The position numbers were made by a program, and so were the translations under genes. A DNA stretch of 64,000 nt from Cranoglanis bouderius (taxonomy: Eukaryota; Chordata; Actinopteri; Siluriformes; Cranoglanididae), in NCBI GenBank assembly GCA_023630585.1, contig CM042540.1, positions 24,036,074 to 24,100,073 of the forward strand, given 5' to 3'. Shown one piece after another: positions 34,510 to 46,495 of the stretch (positions are counted from its first letter, which is position 1; every line of letters begins with the position of its first letter). The notes below the pieces were generated by a model. That model saw nothing but the letters and a program-made list of their open reading frames with translations, made no database searches and was not told the origin of the DNA.

Positions 34510-37500
34510 AATTCTATAACAGTCTATTTAGAAGTACGTTTTAAGGGGCTTTCTGTACTCAATGAAAGTCTGGCTGATGGCTTATTACCACTGAGCTGCA
34601 GAAGGGCAGTCATAACTCTTCTGGCAAAGAAGGGAGATTTGAAAGATATAAAGAACTGGCGACCCGTTTCACTTCTGTGTACTGGTTTGAAAATTTTATC
34701 TAAGGTTTTGGCAATTAGGCTGAGGGAGGTGGTTGGTAGGGTCATTCATCATGATCAGACATACTGTGTGCCTAACAGGTCCATCTTTGATAATATATTT
34801 TTAATTTGGGATATTTTAGATGTCTCTAGGTTATTGAACTTAAATACTGGTCTTATTTCTATAGATCAGGAAAAGGTGTTTGACCGGATTGAGCACATTT
34901 ATGTCTGCCGTACGCTGGAGGAGTTTGGTCTCAGCTCAGGTTTTATTGCCATGATCAGGGTCTTGTATCAGGACATTGAGAGTGTACTGAAAATAAATCG
35001 TAGTGTGTGTGCACCTTTTAAAGTTCAAAGAGGGATCAGACAGGGATGTGTTTTATCAGGAATGCTACTGAACCTCTGCTTGTGAAAATTAGAAATAGTA
35101 TAATATTATAATACTATTCCATACTCAAGAGAAAAAGTTAAATTGTCAGCTTATGCTGATGATATTATTGTTCTAATTAAAGATCAAAAGGATATAATGG
35201 GGTTAAAGAAAATTATTGATCATTTTGGCTGTTTATCTTCGGCCAAAGTAAATTGGTCAAAAAGTGAAGCATAGGTATGTGGCAAGTAATGTTCAAGCTG
35301 TGGCATCCCATTTAGGAGTCCAGTCTGTTGGAGGTCCTCCTAAATTACCAGGAGGCCTGTCCTGGAAAAGTGATGGAATAAAATATCTGGGAGTTTATCT
35401 TGGGAATGATTCTGTGTTACAAAAAACTGGGAAGGTGTTTTAGAAAAAGTAAAAGTAAAACTAGAAAAATGGAAGTGATGTTTGCCAAAGAGGTCATTTA
35501 GAGGGACAGTTATAGTGATTAATAATTTGGTGGCATCAATATTATGGCACAGTTTGATTTGTGTTGATCCTCCTAGTGGGCTTTTGGCAAAATTACAAAC
35601 CATTATAGTAGACTTTTTCTGGAATGGGTTTCACTGGATAGCCCAGAGCATACTTTTTCTTCCCAAGGAAGAAGGAGGACAAGGACTTAAACATCTGGCC
35701 AGCAGACGAGCGGCTTTTCAACTGTTGTTTATACAGAGATACTTAACTGGACCAGTGGATTTGGTATGGAGGAAAGTAGCTGACATTATTTTTAATCAAG
35801 TAAGTGGATTAAACTTGAACTCTTTTTAATGGACTCCAGTAAATTACAGTTGAATACATTGGTTCAATTCTGCAAAGGATTTTTTTAACGTTTGGCAGCT
35901 ATTAAAAAAACGGAGATAAGACACACCATCTTTGTACTGGCTGCTCGAGGAACCTCATGTTCATGGAGCGAGGTTGGATGTGGCTTGTGAAGTCACACAA
36001 GTCTCAAATCTTATGTTTGTCTAAAACATTAAAGTTGCACAATTTAAGGGACATTGTTGGTCCTGAGCTAAGTAATGTTCAAGCTGTGGCATCCCATTTG
36101 GGAGTCCAGTCTGTACAACAGGTTGGAAAAGTGGTAGATTTATTAATGCAAAGGTTGACGGTATAAGAAAATAAATTGTTGGAAGAATACTATAATGGCA
36201 AAGTGGTTCCTATTAATTCAGATCCATTTCCAAAAGTTTTAATTACTCCTGATTTAAAAGGCTTAAATGGATTTTTTTTGGAATTGGAAAGCCTGGAGGA
36301 TTTGAATTTTCAAGAGGTTCGAAGTAAAGTGTTATATAAATGTTGTATAAAGGTTTTAAATGAAACAACCCTTAAGGAACGAAAATATACAGTGTGGAGA
36401 GAAAAATTGGGTTTGGAAGATGATGTAAAACCTGTATGGAGAGTTCTTTATAAATCACCATTAGAAGTGTACAGGTGATCTTCAGTGGAGAATACGTCAC
36501 GGCACAGTTGCTGTTAATGCGTTTGTGAATACTATCAATCCTAATGTGTCTGATGAATGCCCTTTCTATTAAAAAAAAAAAAAAAGGGGAAACAGTTTTT
36601 CATTGCTTTTTAGAATGTGTAAGATTGAAAAGTTTATTTAGTGTACTTAAATCAATGGCTTTTAATTTTGGTGAAACATAGAGGAGCCCGCACACTCTAA
36701 ATAAGAGAAGACACTTCATGCGTGAAAAAAAATATAGGTATATTCTGATATGTTGACACTGTTGCTCTACAATTCTCCCATTTTCCTAATAAGAGATTCC
36801 TATGAGATTTTTTTATTCTTATATTGTCTTTATGCTGTCTATCTTGTTAGCATCTTGTATCTTGTGATTTGATGGTTATGTCTTGTTTTCGTTTGGTCTA
36901 GTATGTGTCAATTCTATGTTGTTGAGAACTTTGGGGATGAGGTGGTGAGCATATATCACTTTACTTTGGGTTTTACCTTGTGGTGTGCAACATATCCGTT
37001 TGCTTTTGTTGTCATGTGACTTTATCATGTGACCTATGTAACCATGTGATTTTTAAAGTTAAGTTGGCTCCTACAACCAGCACTGTAACCAGGCATTGAG
37101 AAAGGACACATGTGACTGAAACATTTGCCATTTTGTTCTCCAGTAAAGCAGTGTCTTTTTTTCTCTTGCATGAAGTGTCTTCTCTTATTTAGAGTGTGCG
37201 GGCTCCTCTTTATATGTTTGTCCTTTGGATTCCTTCAGTCTACGCACCTCATTTTGGACTTTTTTGAAGGTGCGGTGAGTCCTTGGTTATTCTTCAGCTT
37301 TTAATTTTGATGAAAAGTTCTCCTTCCACAGTTTCATTCTTGGTCCATGTTATAGGGCAGCCCAAATAAGTAAAAGTCAATTGCTAAACTTCTTAATTGG
37401 ACAAGTTAAAAGAGCTATTTATATTACAAGGGGAAAAAAAGGTTAGAAGGCAGAGAAAGGTAGAAAGTTGAAATGGTTTTTTAAAAAACTGGTGAAGGGT

Positions 37501-37725
37501 CGAGTTCTGATTGATAAGTTGATTAATGATTATGAAAGTTTTTTTGCATAGGTGGGGGTATGACAAAGCTGTTTACACAGTTGTGGATGGATTGTTGTTT
37601 TTTAATTTTGTTACTGGAATAAATATTGGGAAGGGATGTTATGTAGAAACACAAATGTGGAAAATTTAAAATCTGTAGTGTAAAGATGTTTTTTTTTGGA
37701 TTAAATAAAAGATGAAAAACTCTCT
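34510..37725 (+). pseudogene. L1/Tx1-like LINE, reverse-transcriptase remnant
   Basis: The plus strand encodes LLAKKGDLKDIKNWRPVSLL, then LRE, HDQTYCVPNRSIFDN, GLISIDQEKVFDRIEH and VQRGIRQGCVLSGM at 34560-35085, and after a frameshift LSAYADDIIVLIKD at about 35145-35180 (the YADD catalytic motif kept). C-terminal thumb-like text follows at 35482-36478. The 3' end with AATAAAAGATG is near 37700. The NWRP...DQEK style is typical of L1/Tx1 LINEs. Several frameshifts, a 45-bp internal direct repeat and a 621-bp insertion make it dead. The 5' part is missing. Confidence 0.87.
36677..37297. mobile_element. Insertion with 40-bp inverted arms inside the LINE
   Basis: Flanked by an 18-base direct repeat, CTTTTAATTTTGGTGAAA at 36659 and CTTTTAATTTTGATGAAA at 37298, one mismatch. 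Inside, 36681-36720 and 37169-37208 are perfect 40-base reverse complements. A long target duplication of this size points to a retrotransposition-type event rather than a cut-and-paste element. Internal text has no coding potential. Confidence 0.78.
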
Positions 37726-37845
37726 CTGTCGCTATTGCTACAAGTATTAGCACCCTATTTATCCAAGTCTAAAAGTATTGGGACCCTATCTGTCTGGCTC
37801 TAAAAGTATTGGCACCCTATCAATCCAACACTATCTATCTATCTA

Positions 37846-39420
37846 CAGTGGGTATAGAAAAGAATCACGCCCCTTTTAAAATAATCACATTTTGTCGCTT
37901 TGCAGCCTGAAATGAAGATGGACACAGTTTTTGTTTTATCCAGCTGTATTTACTCAGTGCAACTTATAACATCCAAGTGAAAGATATAACACCAACATAA
38001 AAAAAAAAAATAAAAACAGAATCACTGAATTGGAAAAAGGATCACACCCTTGCTTTAATTTGCATAAATTTTTTAATTACAGCCTTTAGTCTGTTGGGAT
38101 ATGTCTCTACTAACTTTGCACATCTAGACTTTGCAATATTTGCCCACACTTCTTTGCAGAACTGCTCAAGTTCAGTTAAATTTGATGGTGACTGTTTGTG
38201 GACTACAGTCTTTCCACAAGTCATTCCACAGATTTTCAATGGGGTTTAAGTCTGGGCTCTGACTAGGCCATGCAAGGACATTCAACTTTTTCTCCTTCAA
38301 CCACTGTGTGGTCAGTTTTGCTGTGTGCTTTGGGTCACTGTCATGTTTGAAGGTAAACCTTCTTCCCATTGACAACTTTCTGGCAGAGGGCAGCAGATTT
38401 TCCTCAAAAATTTGACGGTATTTTGCCCCATCCATTTTCCTTCTATCCTCACAAGTGCCCCAGTCCCTGCTGCAGAGAAACACCCCCATAACAGGATATT
38501 ACCACCTCCATGCTTTACTGTAGGAATGGTGTTATTTGGATGGTGAGCTGTATTGGATTTCTGCCAGACATTTTGTTTGGTGTTGAGGCCAAATAATTCA
38601 ATTTTAGTCTCATCTGACAATAACACCTTTTCCCATGTGGCCTCAGAATCTTCAAGGTGCGGTTTGGCAAAGCTCAGTCGTGGGTGGCTTTTTTTCTTGC
38701 AACCCTCCCATACAAGCCACATTTGTGGAGAATTTGTGATATTGTTGTTACATGCACACAATAACCACTCTTTGTCATAAATTCCTGCAACTGCTTCAGA
38801 GTTGCTGTAGGCCTCTTGGTAGCCTCTCTGACCAGTTTCCTCCTGGCTCTTTCATCCAGTTTGGAGCAACGACCTGATCCAGGGAGGGTCTGTGTTGTAC
38901 CAAATACCTTCCACTTCTTAATAATAGACTTCACTGTGCTTCTAGGCATTGATAAAGCCTTCGAAAAAATTTTGTATCCGTCTCCTGACTTGTGCCTGTC
39001 CACAACTTTATCCTGAAGATCTTTTGACAGTGCCTTGCCACCCATAGTTGATTGTTTGCTTCAGTTGCACTACAAAATGCTCCAGGAAAGCTCTTTTCAT
39101 GCTGAGCTAATCAACATGACCACAGCTGATCACAGTTGAAAGCCAAATGGCTTTGTGTGAGATTGAGAAGGTGATAAGCTACACCTGATTGAGTGTACAA
39201 GTCATTTTTAGGAGGGGGGTGATCCTTTTTCCAACTCAGTGATTCTTTTTTTTTTTTTTTTTTTCCTGACATGTTGGTGTTATCTTTCACTTGGATGTTA
39301 TAAGTTGCACTGAGTAAATACAGCTGGATAAAACAAAAACTGTGTCTGTCTTCATTTCAGGCTACAAAGCAACAAAATGTCATTATTTTAAAGGGGGGTG
39401 ATTCTTTTCTATACCCACTG
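37846..39420 (-). mobile_element. Tc1-like element F1, copy 3, full length
   Basis: The 1,575-bp element starts CAGTGGGTATAGAAAAGAAT and ends in its complement, with TA at 37844-37845 and 39421-39422. Inverted repeats extend over about 220 bases with direct-repeat-like inner blocks. It is the reference copy that shows what is missing in the copy at 7701-10067. Confidence 0.95.
38042..39045 (-). pseudogene. F1 Tc1 transposase, frameshifted
   Basis: Starts MGGKALSKDLQDKVVDRHKS at 39045. Blocks in order: HTH with SMPRSTVKSIIKKWKVFGTT, GSGR hinge, RKLVREATKRPTATLKQLQ, VLLSDETKIELFG (first Asp), GGGNILLWGCFSAAGTG, FKHDSDPKHTAKL (second Asp), SPDLNPIENLW (Glu) and C-terminal CAKLVETYPNRLKAVIKK. 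All catalytic blocks survive, but about three frameshifts (near 38700, 38400 and 38200) break the protein. Confidence 0.92.
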
Positions 39421-39436
39421 TATGTATGTATTTATG

Positions 39437-39467
<31 letters not shown>

Positions 39468-39468
39468 T
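39437..39468. repeat. (ATCT)n microsatellite
   Basis: Tetranucleotide run directly right of F1 copy 3; a shorter run lies at its left (37831-37844), so the element landed inside the microsatellite. Confidence 0.93.
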
Positions 39469-39471
39469 GCA

Positions 39472-39680
39472 TCCTAACAACCACCCAGAACACCCTAGCA
39501 ACCGCCTAGCAACCACCCAGAACACCCTAGCAATCACCTAACAACACCCTAGCAACCACCTATAACACCATAGCAACACATTAGCAACCACCCATAACAC
39601 CATAGCAACAGCCTCGTAACCACCTAGCAACCACCCAGAACACCCGAGCAAATGCCTAGCAATGCCAATGTAGCCATATA
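39472..39680. repeat. CCTAGCAACCACC minisatellite
   Basis: About ten imperfect copies of a 20-32 base unit built on CACCCTAGCAACCACC and CCACCCAGAACACC. Confidence 0.92.
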
Positions 39681-40135
39681 GCAATCTATCTGTCTGAGAG
39701 ACTTAAAACCTTCAAACTTTGAGCTTTTAAAATGTAAAATTGCTTCAAACTCAGCACAGTCCTTCAGGCTGATCAGACTGCCCATGCTCTATTTTTCCAC
39801 TGATCGGACTCCTGGTATTCCCATAGCAGACGATAAAATTATTGGCAGCCTATCTGTCCAGCTCTAAAAGAATTGGTACGCTATCTGGCCATCTCAAAAA
39901 GTATCAGCACCCTATGTGTCTATCTATCTATCTAATCAACTCTTTAACGAATGGCACTCTATCTGTCTTTCAGACTTGCAACATCAAAGTTTGTCGTGAC
40001 GAACTTTACCTATCTGGTTATGTTGGCTTGAGAAGGCCAACATACTGTTTTGCTTTATAAACTTATTATTATTATTATTATTATTACTATTATTATTACT
40101 ACTACTACTACTACTATGTTGGCTTGAGAATATTA
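39681..40135. repeat. Interspersed repeat with GTTGGCTTGAGAAGGCCAAC hairpin
   Basis: AAAAGTATTGGCACCCTAT-type lines occur on both sides of F1 copy 3 (37750-37830 and 39840-39930), so one older repeat was split. It ends in the palindromic GTTGGCTTGAGAAGGCCAAC followed by (TTA)n and (ACT)n at 40062-40117, the same architecture (hairpin plus trinucleotide run) as the GGGCCC family. Confidence 0.65.
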
Positions 40136-40136
40136 T

Positions 40137-41251
40137 CAAATGTTTAAACTGAGGAAATCTACCACGTCACAAAAAAGTTGGGACAGGGCCTTCCCTGAAA
40201 AAAATATGCAAGGCCTTCCCTGAAAAAAACATTGTCTGGGTGGAAGCATATGTTGCTCTAAAACCTGTATATACCTTTCAGCATTGATGGTGCCTTTCCA
40301 GATGTGCAAGCTGCCCATTCCATAGGCACTAATGCACCCTCATACCATCAGAGATGCAGGCTTTTGAACTGAGCACTGATAACAAGCCAGATGGTCCCGC
40401 TCCTCGTTAGTCCAGAGGACGTGGCATCCATAGTTTCCAAAAAGAATTTCAAATTTCGATATGTCTTACCACAGACCAGTTTTCCACTTTGCCTCAGTCC
40501 ATTTGAAATTAACTTTGGCACAGAGTAGACGGTGGTGTTTCTGGATCATGTTCTCATATGCCTTCTTCTTCGCATGATAGAGCTTTAACCTGCATTTGTG
40601 GATGGCACAGCGAACTGTGTTCAGACAGTGAGTTCTGGTGGTGCTGCTGAGCCCATGCAGTGATTTCCATTACAGAATCATTCCTGTTTTTAATGCAGTG
40701 CCGCCTGAGGGCCCGAAGATCACGAGCATGCAATATTGATTTTCGCCCTTGTCCCTTGCGCACAGAGACTTCTCCAGATTCTCGGAATCTTTTGATGATA
40801 TTATGTACTGTAGATGATGGAATATTCAAAGTCTTTGCAATTTTACATTGAGGAACATTATTCCGAAATTGTTCCACAACTTTTAGACGCAGTTTTTCGC
40901 AGATTGGTGAACCTCTGCCCATCTTTACTTCTGAGAGACTCTGCCTCTCTAAGATACTCTTTTTATACCCAATCATGTTGCTAATGACCTGTTGCCAATT
41001 AAAATAATTAGTTGCTAAATGTTCCTCCAGCTGTTTCTTTTTAGTAACACTCACTTTTCCAGCCTTTTGTTGCCCCCGTCCCAACTTTTTGAGACTTTTT
41101 TGTTGCGGCCATCAAATTCAAATTACCTTATTTTTTTCTTAAAATGGTACATTTCCTCAGTTTAAACATTGGTTTATGAGGTTTGCAAATAATTGCATTC
41201 TGTATTTATTTACATTTACACAGAATCCCAACTTTTTTGGAATTGGGGTTG
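40137..41251 (-). mobile_element. Tc1/mariner element F6, copy 2
   Basis: The right end reads CCCAACTTTTTTGGAATTGG and stops at 41251, followed by TA. The left end is missing its outermost part but retains AAATGTTTAAACTGAGGAAA, which is inverted at 41150-41175. Confidence 0.83.
40190..40922 (-). pseudogene. F6 transposase, N-terminal half plus remnant
   Basis: The natural start is MGRGSPICEKLRLKVVEQF at 40922. HTH blocks are CKIAKTLNIPSSTVHNIIKR and, after the GRKS hinge, DLRALRRHCIKNRNDS. After the frame breaks near 40600 the catalytic half is largely deleted; only a piece near 40190-40318 (INAERYIQVLEQHMLP) remains. Confidence 0.85.
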
Positions 41252-41253
41252 TA

Positions 41254-42325
41254 TTTTTATTTGGTTGCAAAGAAAATTCCCAATTACTGTATATTCTTTA
41301 TGGTCTTCAAAGTGTTTGACAAAAAAAAAAGAAAAACATACAGATTCTAATTTTTTCAGAAAAACTTCGGCATCACTCTCAAAGAGAAAAGAAAGTCACA
41401 TATAATGTGAAAGAAAGCTTTTAGCACTGAGTGGATGGATGAAGTAGAATTAAGCCAAAGGCAAAATTTAGATAATTTCATCTCAAGCATTTGATTCATC
41501 ATAATAATTGGATATCCTCAACTTCTAAATATTAAATAAATAAAATGTGTGCATATAATAAATGAAACATTAAAGTTTGAAATATTCACACTTTTATGTA
41601 GTTTCTTACACAGATTTTGCATGGCAGTTAGGCTGGGGTACTACAGCGGTTACTGGTCTTTGGATAGAATGATTATGTCCCAGTCATCTAGATTTCAAAT
41701 GGCCTTGTGTGGACGTTCCAGGAATCTCAGAAATAATCTCAACGTTGCTGTCTAAATTGATTAGTAAGCAAATAACATTCTCTTAGTATCAAATTAAGTT
41801 ACCTTTTAGCTCACTACACAGTATTAGAGACAAAATGAAATTATCTAATAGGATTTCACAAATTTGTTACAAATTCCTAGACACTAGAATCCAATGACCA
41901 TAGTTCTGTTTTGATCTGTAATAAAAAATATATTGAAAAATGAAACTTTTAGGTATAGAACTATATCTGAATACACAAATAACCAGATTAGTAGCCCAGA
42001 ATGTCTTGGAAGAAATCGGAAAAGTTCTGAATATTTCACATGTTAAAAATATTGTAAAGATACTATTAATAACAAAATAAATTGCAAATAGCTTGAACAT
42101 TCTAATACAGTTATAATTCAATAATTTTAAACACTATAAAATTACAATTTCCTACCTGCTGAGAAGTCCATGATCACTTAAAGCTTTGAAAAAGAGCTTG
42201 GAAGTTCTTTAAACCTTTGCTAGATTTCCCAAAGTAACTTTTTTGGCAGAATGCCAGAATGTGAAATTTTGGAAGTGTCAACCATTTATAAGGCTGGTTT
42301 CCACCATTTCCGGGGCTAGTCTAAC

Positions 42326-42329
<4 letters not shown>
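41254..42329. other. mcc intron, no feature seen
   Basis: AT-rich, without recognisable mobile-element ends or coding potential. Confidence 0.45.

Positions 42330-42359
<30 letters not shown>
42330..42359. repeat. A30 homopolymer
   Basis: Thirty adenines followed by (GT)n; could be the tail of a retroposed sequence, but no body is recognisable upstream. Confidence 0.95.
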
Positions 42360-42361
<2 letters not shown>

Positions 42362-42437
42362 TTGTGTGTGTGTGTTTATTCGTTTCTAACTATTGGGGCT
42401 AAAGAAAATGTGTTTGTGTCATTATTTTCATCTATGA

Positions 42438-42811
42438 AAACGCCCAGACCCCAGACAGACAGAGACATCCGAGGTTTATGACAGAGGCTACAACACTTTA
42501 AACTTTTCACCTATGGAAAACACATCCACTTCCCATCCCCATTACAAACAGGATGGGTTGTATCCAAGCAAAGAAAGCAATGGTGTAAGGGATGGTATAG
42601 GACAGCTCCGGCTTAAAAAAAAAAATTGGGCAAAATAAAACATGTGCTTTTGTCATTATCACCAACTATGGAACCCAGGATACCCTCACCCCACCCCAGA
42701 AAAAGACATCCCAGTTTTACGTCATATACTACACACAAAACAACACTTTCCTTAAAATCTCTATGGATAACACAGTATATCCACTTCTCATCCCCATTAT
42801 AGACATGATGG
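42438..42811. repeat. Tandem duplication, ~240-bp spacing
   Basis: Two diverged copies, 42438-42556 and 42671-42811, share AGACATCC, ATCCACTTCCCATCCCCATT and TATGGA-type words. Confidence 0.6.
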
Positions 42812-42827
42812 TGTGTGTGTGCTTGAA

Positions 42828-43480
42828 TGTTTGTGTCTAATTGAAGAACCCTACCCAGGATTCGACGCCCAAGTCCGGCAAGTCCTCAAAGACGCCGATG
42901 CCTTACACAACGACTTAGACCGACAAAAGTTCCGGCAGGTCTTATACAAGTATCAAGCATCATTTCGAAGGACTCCCTGGATTGAGGCCAGTTCCACTGT
43001 AACGTTGGCCAATGACCCAACTCGACCAAGAGATTCCCAAAATCAAGGGGGCAAACATTTTCTCAACTTTGGACATGGCCTCAGGATTCTGGACCATCCC
43101 GGTCCACCCAGATGACCAGCACAAACTGGCCTTCACCTTTAATAACAGGCAGTACACCTTCACTAGATGTCCAACTGGGTATGCCAATTCTCCAGCCGAG
43201 TTCAACATCTTCTTGAACAAAGCATGCCCCAACGCCAGAATAAGAGGCAACCTCATTTACGTGGACAATGTCCTCATGAAAAGTACCAACGTAGCCGACC
43301 ACCTGAAAGAGATCGACCATGTCTTAAACCAACTCACCACTGTAGGAGCAAAGGGAATGGTGCAAAACCAAGTAGAACTACATGGGTCTACTCATCGGAA
43401 CACAAGGCATCAAACCCCAATCCAGCCGCATCCAGGCAATCCAGAATATAAAGACACCAACCAACATCACAGAGCTCCCT
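42828..43480 (+). pseudogene. LTR-retroelement reverse transcriptase fragment
   Basis: The plus strand encodes IFSTLDMASGFWTIPVHPDD, TFTRCPTGYANSPAEFN and GNLIYVDNVLMKSTN. The catalytic YVDD motif has become YVDN, so even this domain is inactive. The style with FWTIPVHP and GYANSPAEFN fits a retrovirus-like or gypsy pol. No LTRs, gag or integrase accompany it, and it runs directly into a Tc1 fragment at 43487. Confidence 0.82.
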
Positions 43481-43486
43481 CCACAG

Positions 43487-43696
43487 ATGGGTTTAAGGTC
43501 TGGAGACTGGCTAGGCCACTAGGCTCAATTGTTGAGCCAGTCCTTTGTTGCCTTGGCTGTGTGTTTTGGGTCAGTGTCATGTTGGAATACCCATCCACGA
43601 CCCATTTTCAATGCCCTGGCTGAGGGAAGGAGGTTCTCACCCAAGATTTGACGGTCCATCGCCCTTTGATGCAGTGCAGTTGTCCTGTTCCCTTAA
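43487..43696 (-). mobile_element. F3 Tc1 fragment
   Basis: Reverse complement of part of the F3 transposase (about 30075-30290 in the copy above), including the region for the second and third catalytic blocks. Both ends are abrupt: a retroelement fragment on the left and LTR-like DNA on the right. Confidence 0.85.
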
Positions 43697-45010
43697 CTGT
43701 GAGCGTTATGAACTATATTAACCCTGCATGTAACCTAAATGTAGCTATTAGGCTTCTATTATCTGGTATTAGGCCAATATATCTGGCAAAGTGTTTCTTA
43801 TATCTAAACACATCATGTTTGATATCTGTGTGTTGGTTGTAACATTTCCAGAATGCTAGTGAACGGCAAATTTTAATAGCTCATCACGAAATCCACTTTT
43901 AAAGACAAAGGACAAAATTAACACTAAATAAGAATGAGCATGGACACTAAAGGTGTTATGCAGATTAGTTGAAGGGAAAGACCAAACTCTCCACCAGTCC
44001 CCCCAAAAGACCACTTCTTTAGGTTGGGCACCCTAGAGGGCTGGGATAGTCAGCAAGGGTTAAAAGGCCATGCCACAGTGAACCTGCTAGCTGGCAGTGA
44101 GGATGATCCATTTTGTTAGTCTCGTCCGTTTCATCTTTTGTTTTCCAGATCTCAGCTTCTTTCTTTTCTTAAGTGTTGCTGGTAACTTTAACCTAAGAAA
44201 ATCTAAGAAAATCAAAACTAATGTGTGACCATGATCAACTTCATCCCAGCTCCGAACACTGATTCAACCAGGCCTCCCGACCTCTGACGACATCTCATTC
44301 CTCATCTCCCACTAACATCGGCAAGCAAGTATAACATCTCCCCACTCTTAGTAAGTGGGTGCAGTACTTTAAAGAATCCATATGCTAGACTCTAATCAGT
44401 TTGGGTCACTCATAATGTATTGATGGTTCGCTCAGGTCAGAGTCTCTTTGAAAGCCATAATTTGACATAACGTTAGCATTCTGCTATTCCTCTGTCATAA
44501 AGTCCATTCCTCTCTGTCATGCTCGTGTGTGTGTGTGTATGTGTGTGTATGTGTGCGCATGTGTATATGTGTTAGATTAGTCTTTGTGTAGTAGTTAATT
44601 AGTTTGTGTGTCATAGAATAGTGTAATAAAGTCTCGTCTATATTGAAGTGAAGTTGTTCTGTGATTCATTTGTTCATGATCTGAGTCCCTAAACTTCCCG
44701 ATTTTGTTACCCTGCTCAGAAATATTGCGTCATCACTATAAGGTATTACTATCAAAGGCCACAAAAGTAATACCTTCCAGAATCAGTGCACATCCTCACC
44801 AAAGTTTCGGTGGAAAAATAAATTGGTTAGTTGCTGTAATTTGATTCTGGCAATATTTCCCTTAATTAATTAAGATTTTTTGGGAGCTAATGCTCTCCTA
44901 CATGTATTGGCGGAGAATATATGTAATTAAATTTAACTATCTAAACTTTCCTTAAATACAGTGGTGGAGAATTCAACAAATTAATCTAAACAGCTAATTT
45001 TCCCTACATC
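43697..45010 (+). mobile_element. LTR family B-like sequence
   Basis: The 3' part (44590-45008) is similar to the LTR at 20305-21080: GTGTCATAGAATAGT, AATAAAGTCTCGTCT at 44625, GGTGGAGAAT and AAACAGCTAATTTTC, ending CCCTACA. A candidate start TGTGAGCG lies at 43698, giving about 1.3 kb, but the 5' part does not match the first copy well and I see no target duplication. Confidence 0.5.
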
Positions 45011-45404
45011 ATGGTAAATTCTTTGTGGGAATAAATGTAAGGCCTTTGAATAACACACAGACCCCAGTAAAAGTTAGTCAATGGGTATGGTGACAACTTT
45101 TTTAAGATGGGAATGAACATGTGAAATGGTTCCTTTGGTCTTGTTGTCTTCATAAGTTTTAGGTGAAGTAAGCTTTTTGTTTTTAGTGACTTCCATGAAA
45201 TAAAAAATGTCCAAATTAAAGTTCGCGGATTAAACTACAGCACTTGTAAAGTAGATTGGAAACATAGTCACTTTTAAGATAATCTATTTTCTTATCAAGC
45301 TTATGGATTCTATAAACGTTGCTGCAAACCGTTTTTCTCATGATTCTTATGCTACACAGAATAGATTGCACTGACCTGTAATAGTGGGTGTTGTCTATGT
45401 TGGG
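45011..45404. other. mcc intron, no feature seen
   Basis: No recognisable element or coding potential. Confidence 0.4.
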
Positions 45405-45890
45405 TTTGAAGTTGAATTAGAACCCCTTGTGTTGAAAAGGCCAAAGAGTGGAGAAAGAAACTATCTGCTCAGGATCCAAAACATACAAGCTCAGTGGTCA
45501 AGCACAGTGGAGATAGTGTCATGGCCTGGGCTTGCATCGATGCTTCTGGAACAGGCTCACTAATCTGATGATGTAACTCATGACGGTAGCAGCAGAATGA
45601 ATTCAGAAGCAAGCTAGAGCAAGCAAGGTATATGCAACCAAATATTAAATGCTATTTACTTTAAGACTATCTGTTCCAATACTTTTACTCACCTAAAAAT
45701 TGGGTGGTCTGCCACCAAATGTCTTGTTGTTTAATACATCTAAATGTAAATATAGGGAAATGAAAGCTGAAATTTTGATCTATCGTCTCATACTCATCTT
45801 TTTATCTCAAACCCAAATGTCTTCAGTGTATAGCAAAAACAAAAGATTTGGCCTTGCCATCCCAATACGTTCGCAGGGGACTGTGCAATC
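45405..45890 (+). mobile_element. Tc1-like F8 fragment
   Basis: Holds a degenerate transposase segment near 45420-45560 and a terminal arm ending GGCCTTGCCATCCCAATACG near 45870, matching the arms at 1955 and 6394. Confidence 0.65.
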
Positions 45891-45899
45891 ATCAGTCAC

Positions 45900-46495
45900 T
45901 TTAATAGGAACACCTGTACACCTGCTTATTTATGCAGTTATCCAATCAGGTGGCAGCAACATAATGCATAAAACCATGCAAATACAAGTCATGAGCTTCA
46001 GTTAATGGTCACATTAAACATCAGAATGGGAGAAAATATGTGATCTCTGTGACTTTAACCGTAGCATGGTTGGGGTCTGGTTTTAATATTTCAGAAAATG
46101 CTGGGTATTTCACACACAACTGTGTCTAGAGTTTACACAGAATGGTGCAAAACAAACAAACAAAAAATCCTGTGAGGGGAGGGTCTGCAGGCTGAAACAC
46201 CTCGTTGATGAGAGAGATCAGAGGAGAATGATCAGATTGGTCTGAGCTTACAGGCAGTCTATAGTAACTCAAATAAGCACACTTTACAACGGTGGTGAGC
46301 ATCTCAGAATGCACAACACATCAAGCCTTGTGGTGGATGTGCAGAAGAGCACATCAGGTTCCACTCCTGTCAGCCAAGAACAAGAATCTGAGGCTGTCAT
46401 GTGCAAAGCTATCATGGGACATAGCAAGTTTTGCTCTTAATCTAATAGAACACAGTTGCCAAACAACTTTATATGGAACCTTCTGGTAGACACTG
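45900..46495 (+). pseudogene. Tc1-like F7 fragment
   Basis: Similar along its length to 56700-57110, with ATCAGAATGGG.AAAA, TCTAGAGTTTAC.CAGAATGGTG and TTGTTGATGAGA-type text. It covers the N-terminal part of the F7 transposase but no frame survives. Confidence 0.75.

Noticed and set aside
39472..39680. CRISPR-like spaced repeats
   Set aside because: Repeats and intervals are both degenerate copies of one minisatellite unit, and the genome is vertebrate.
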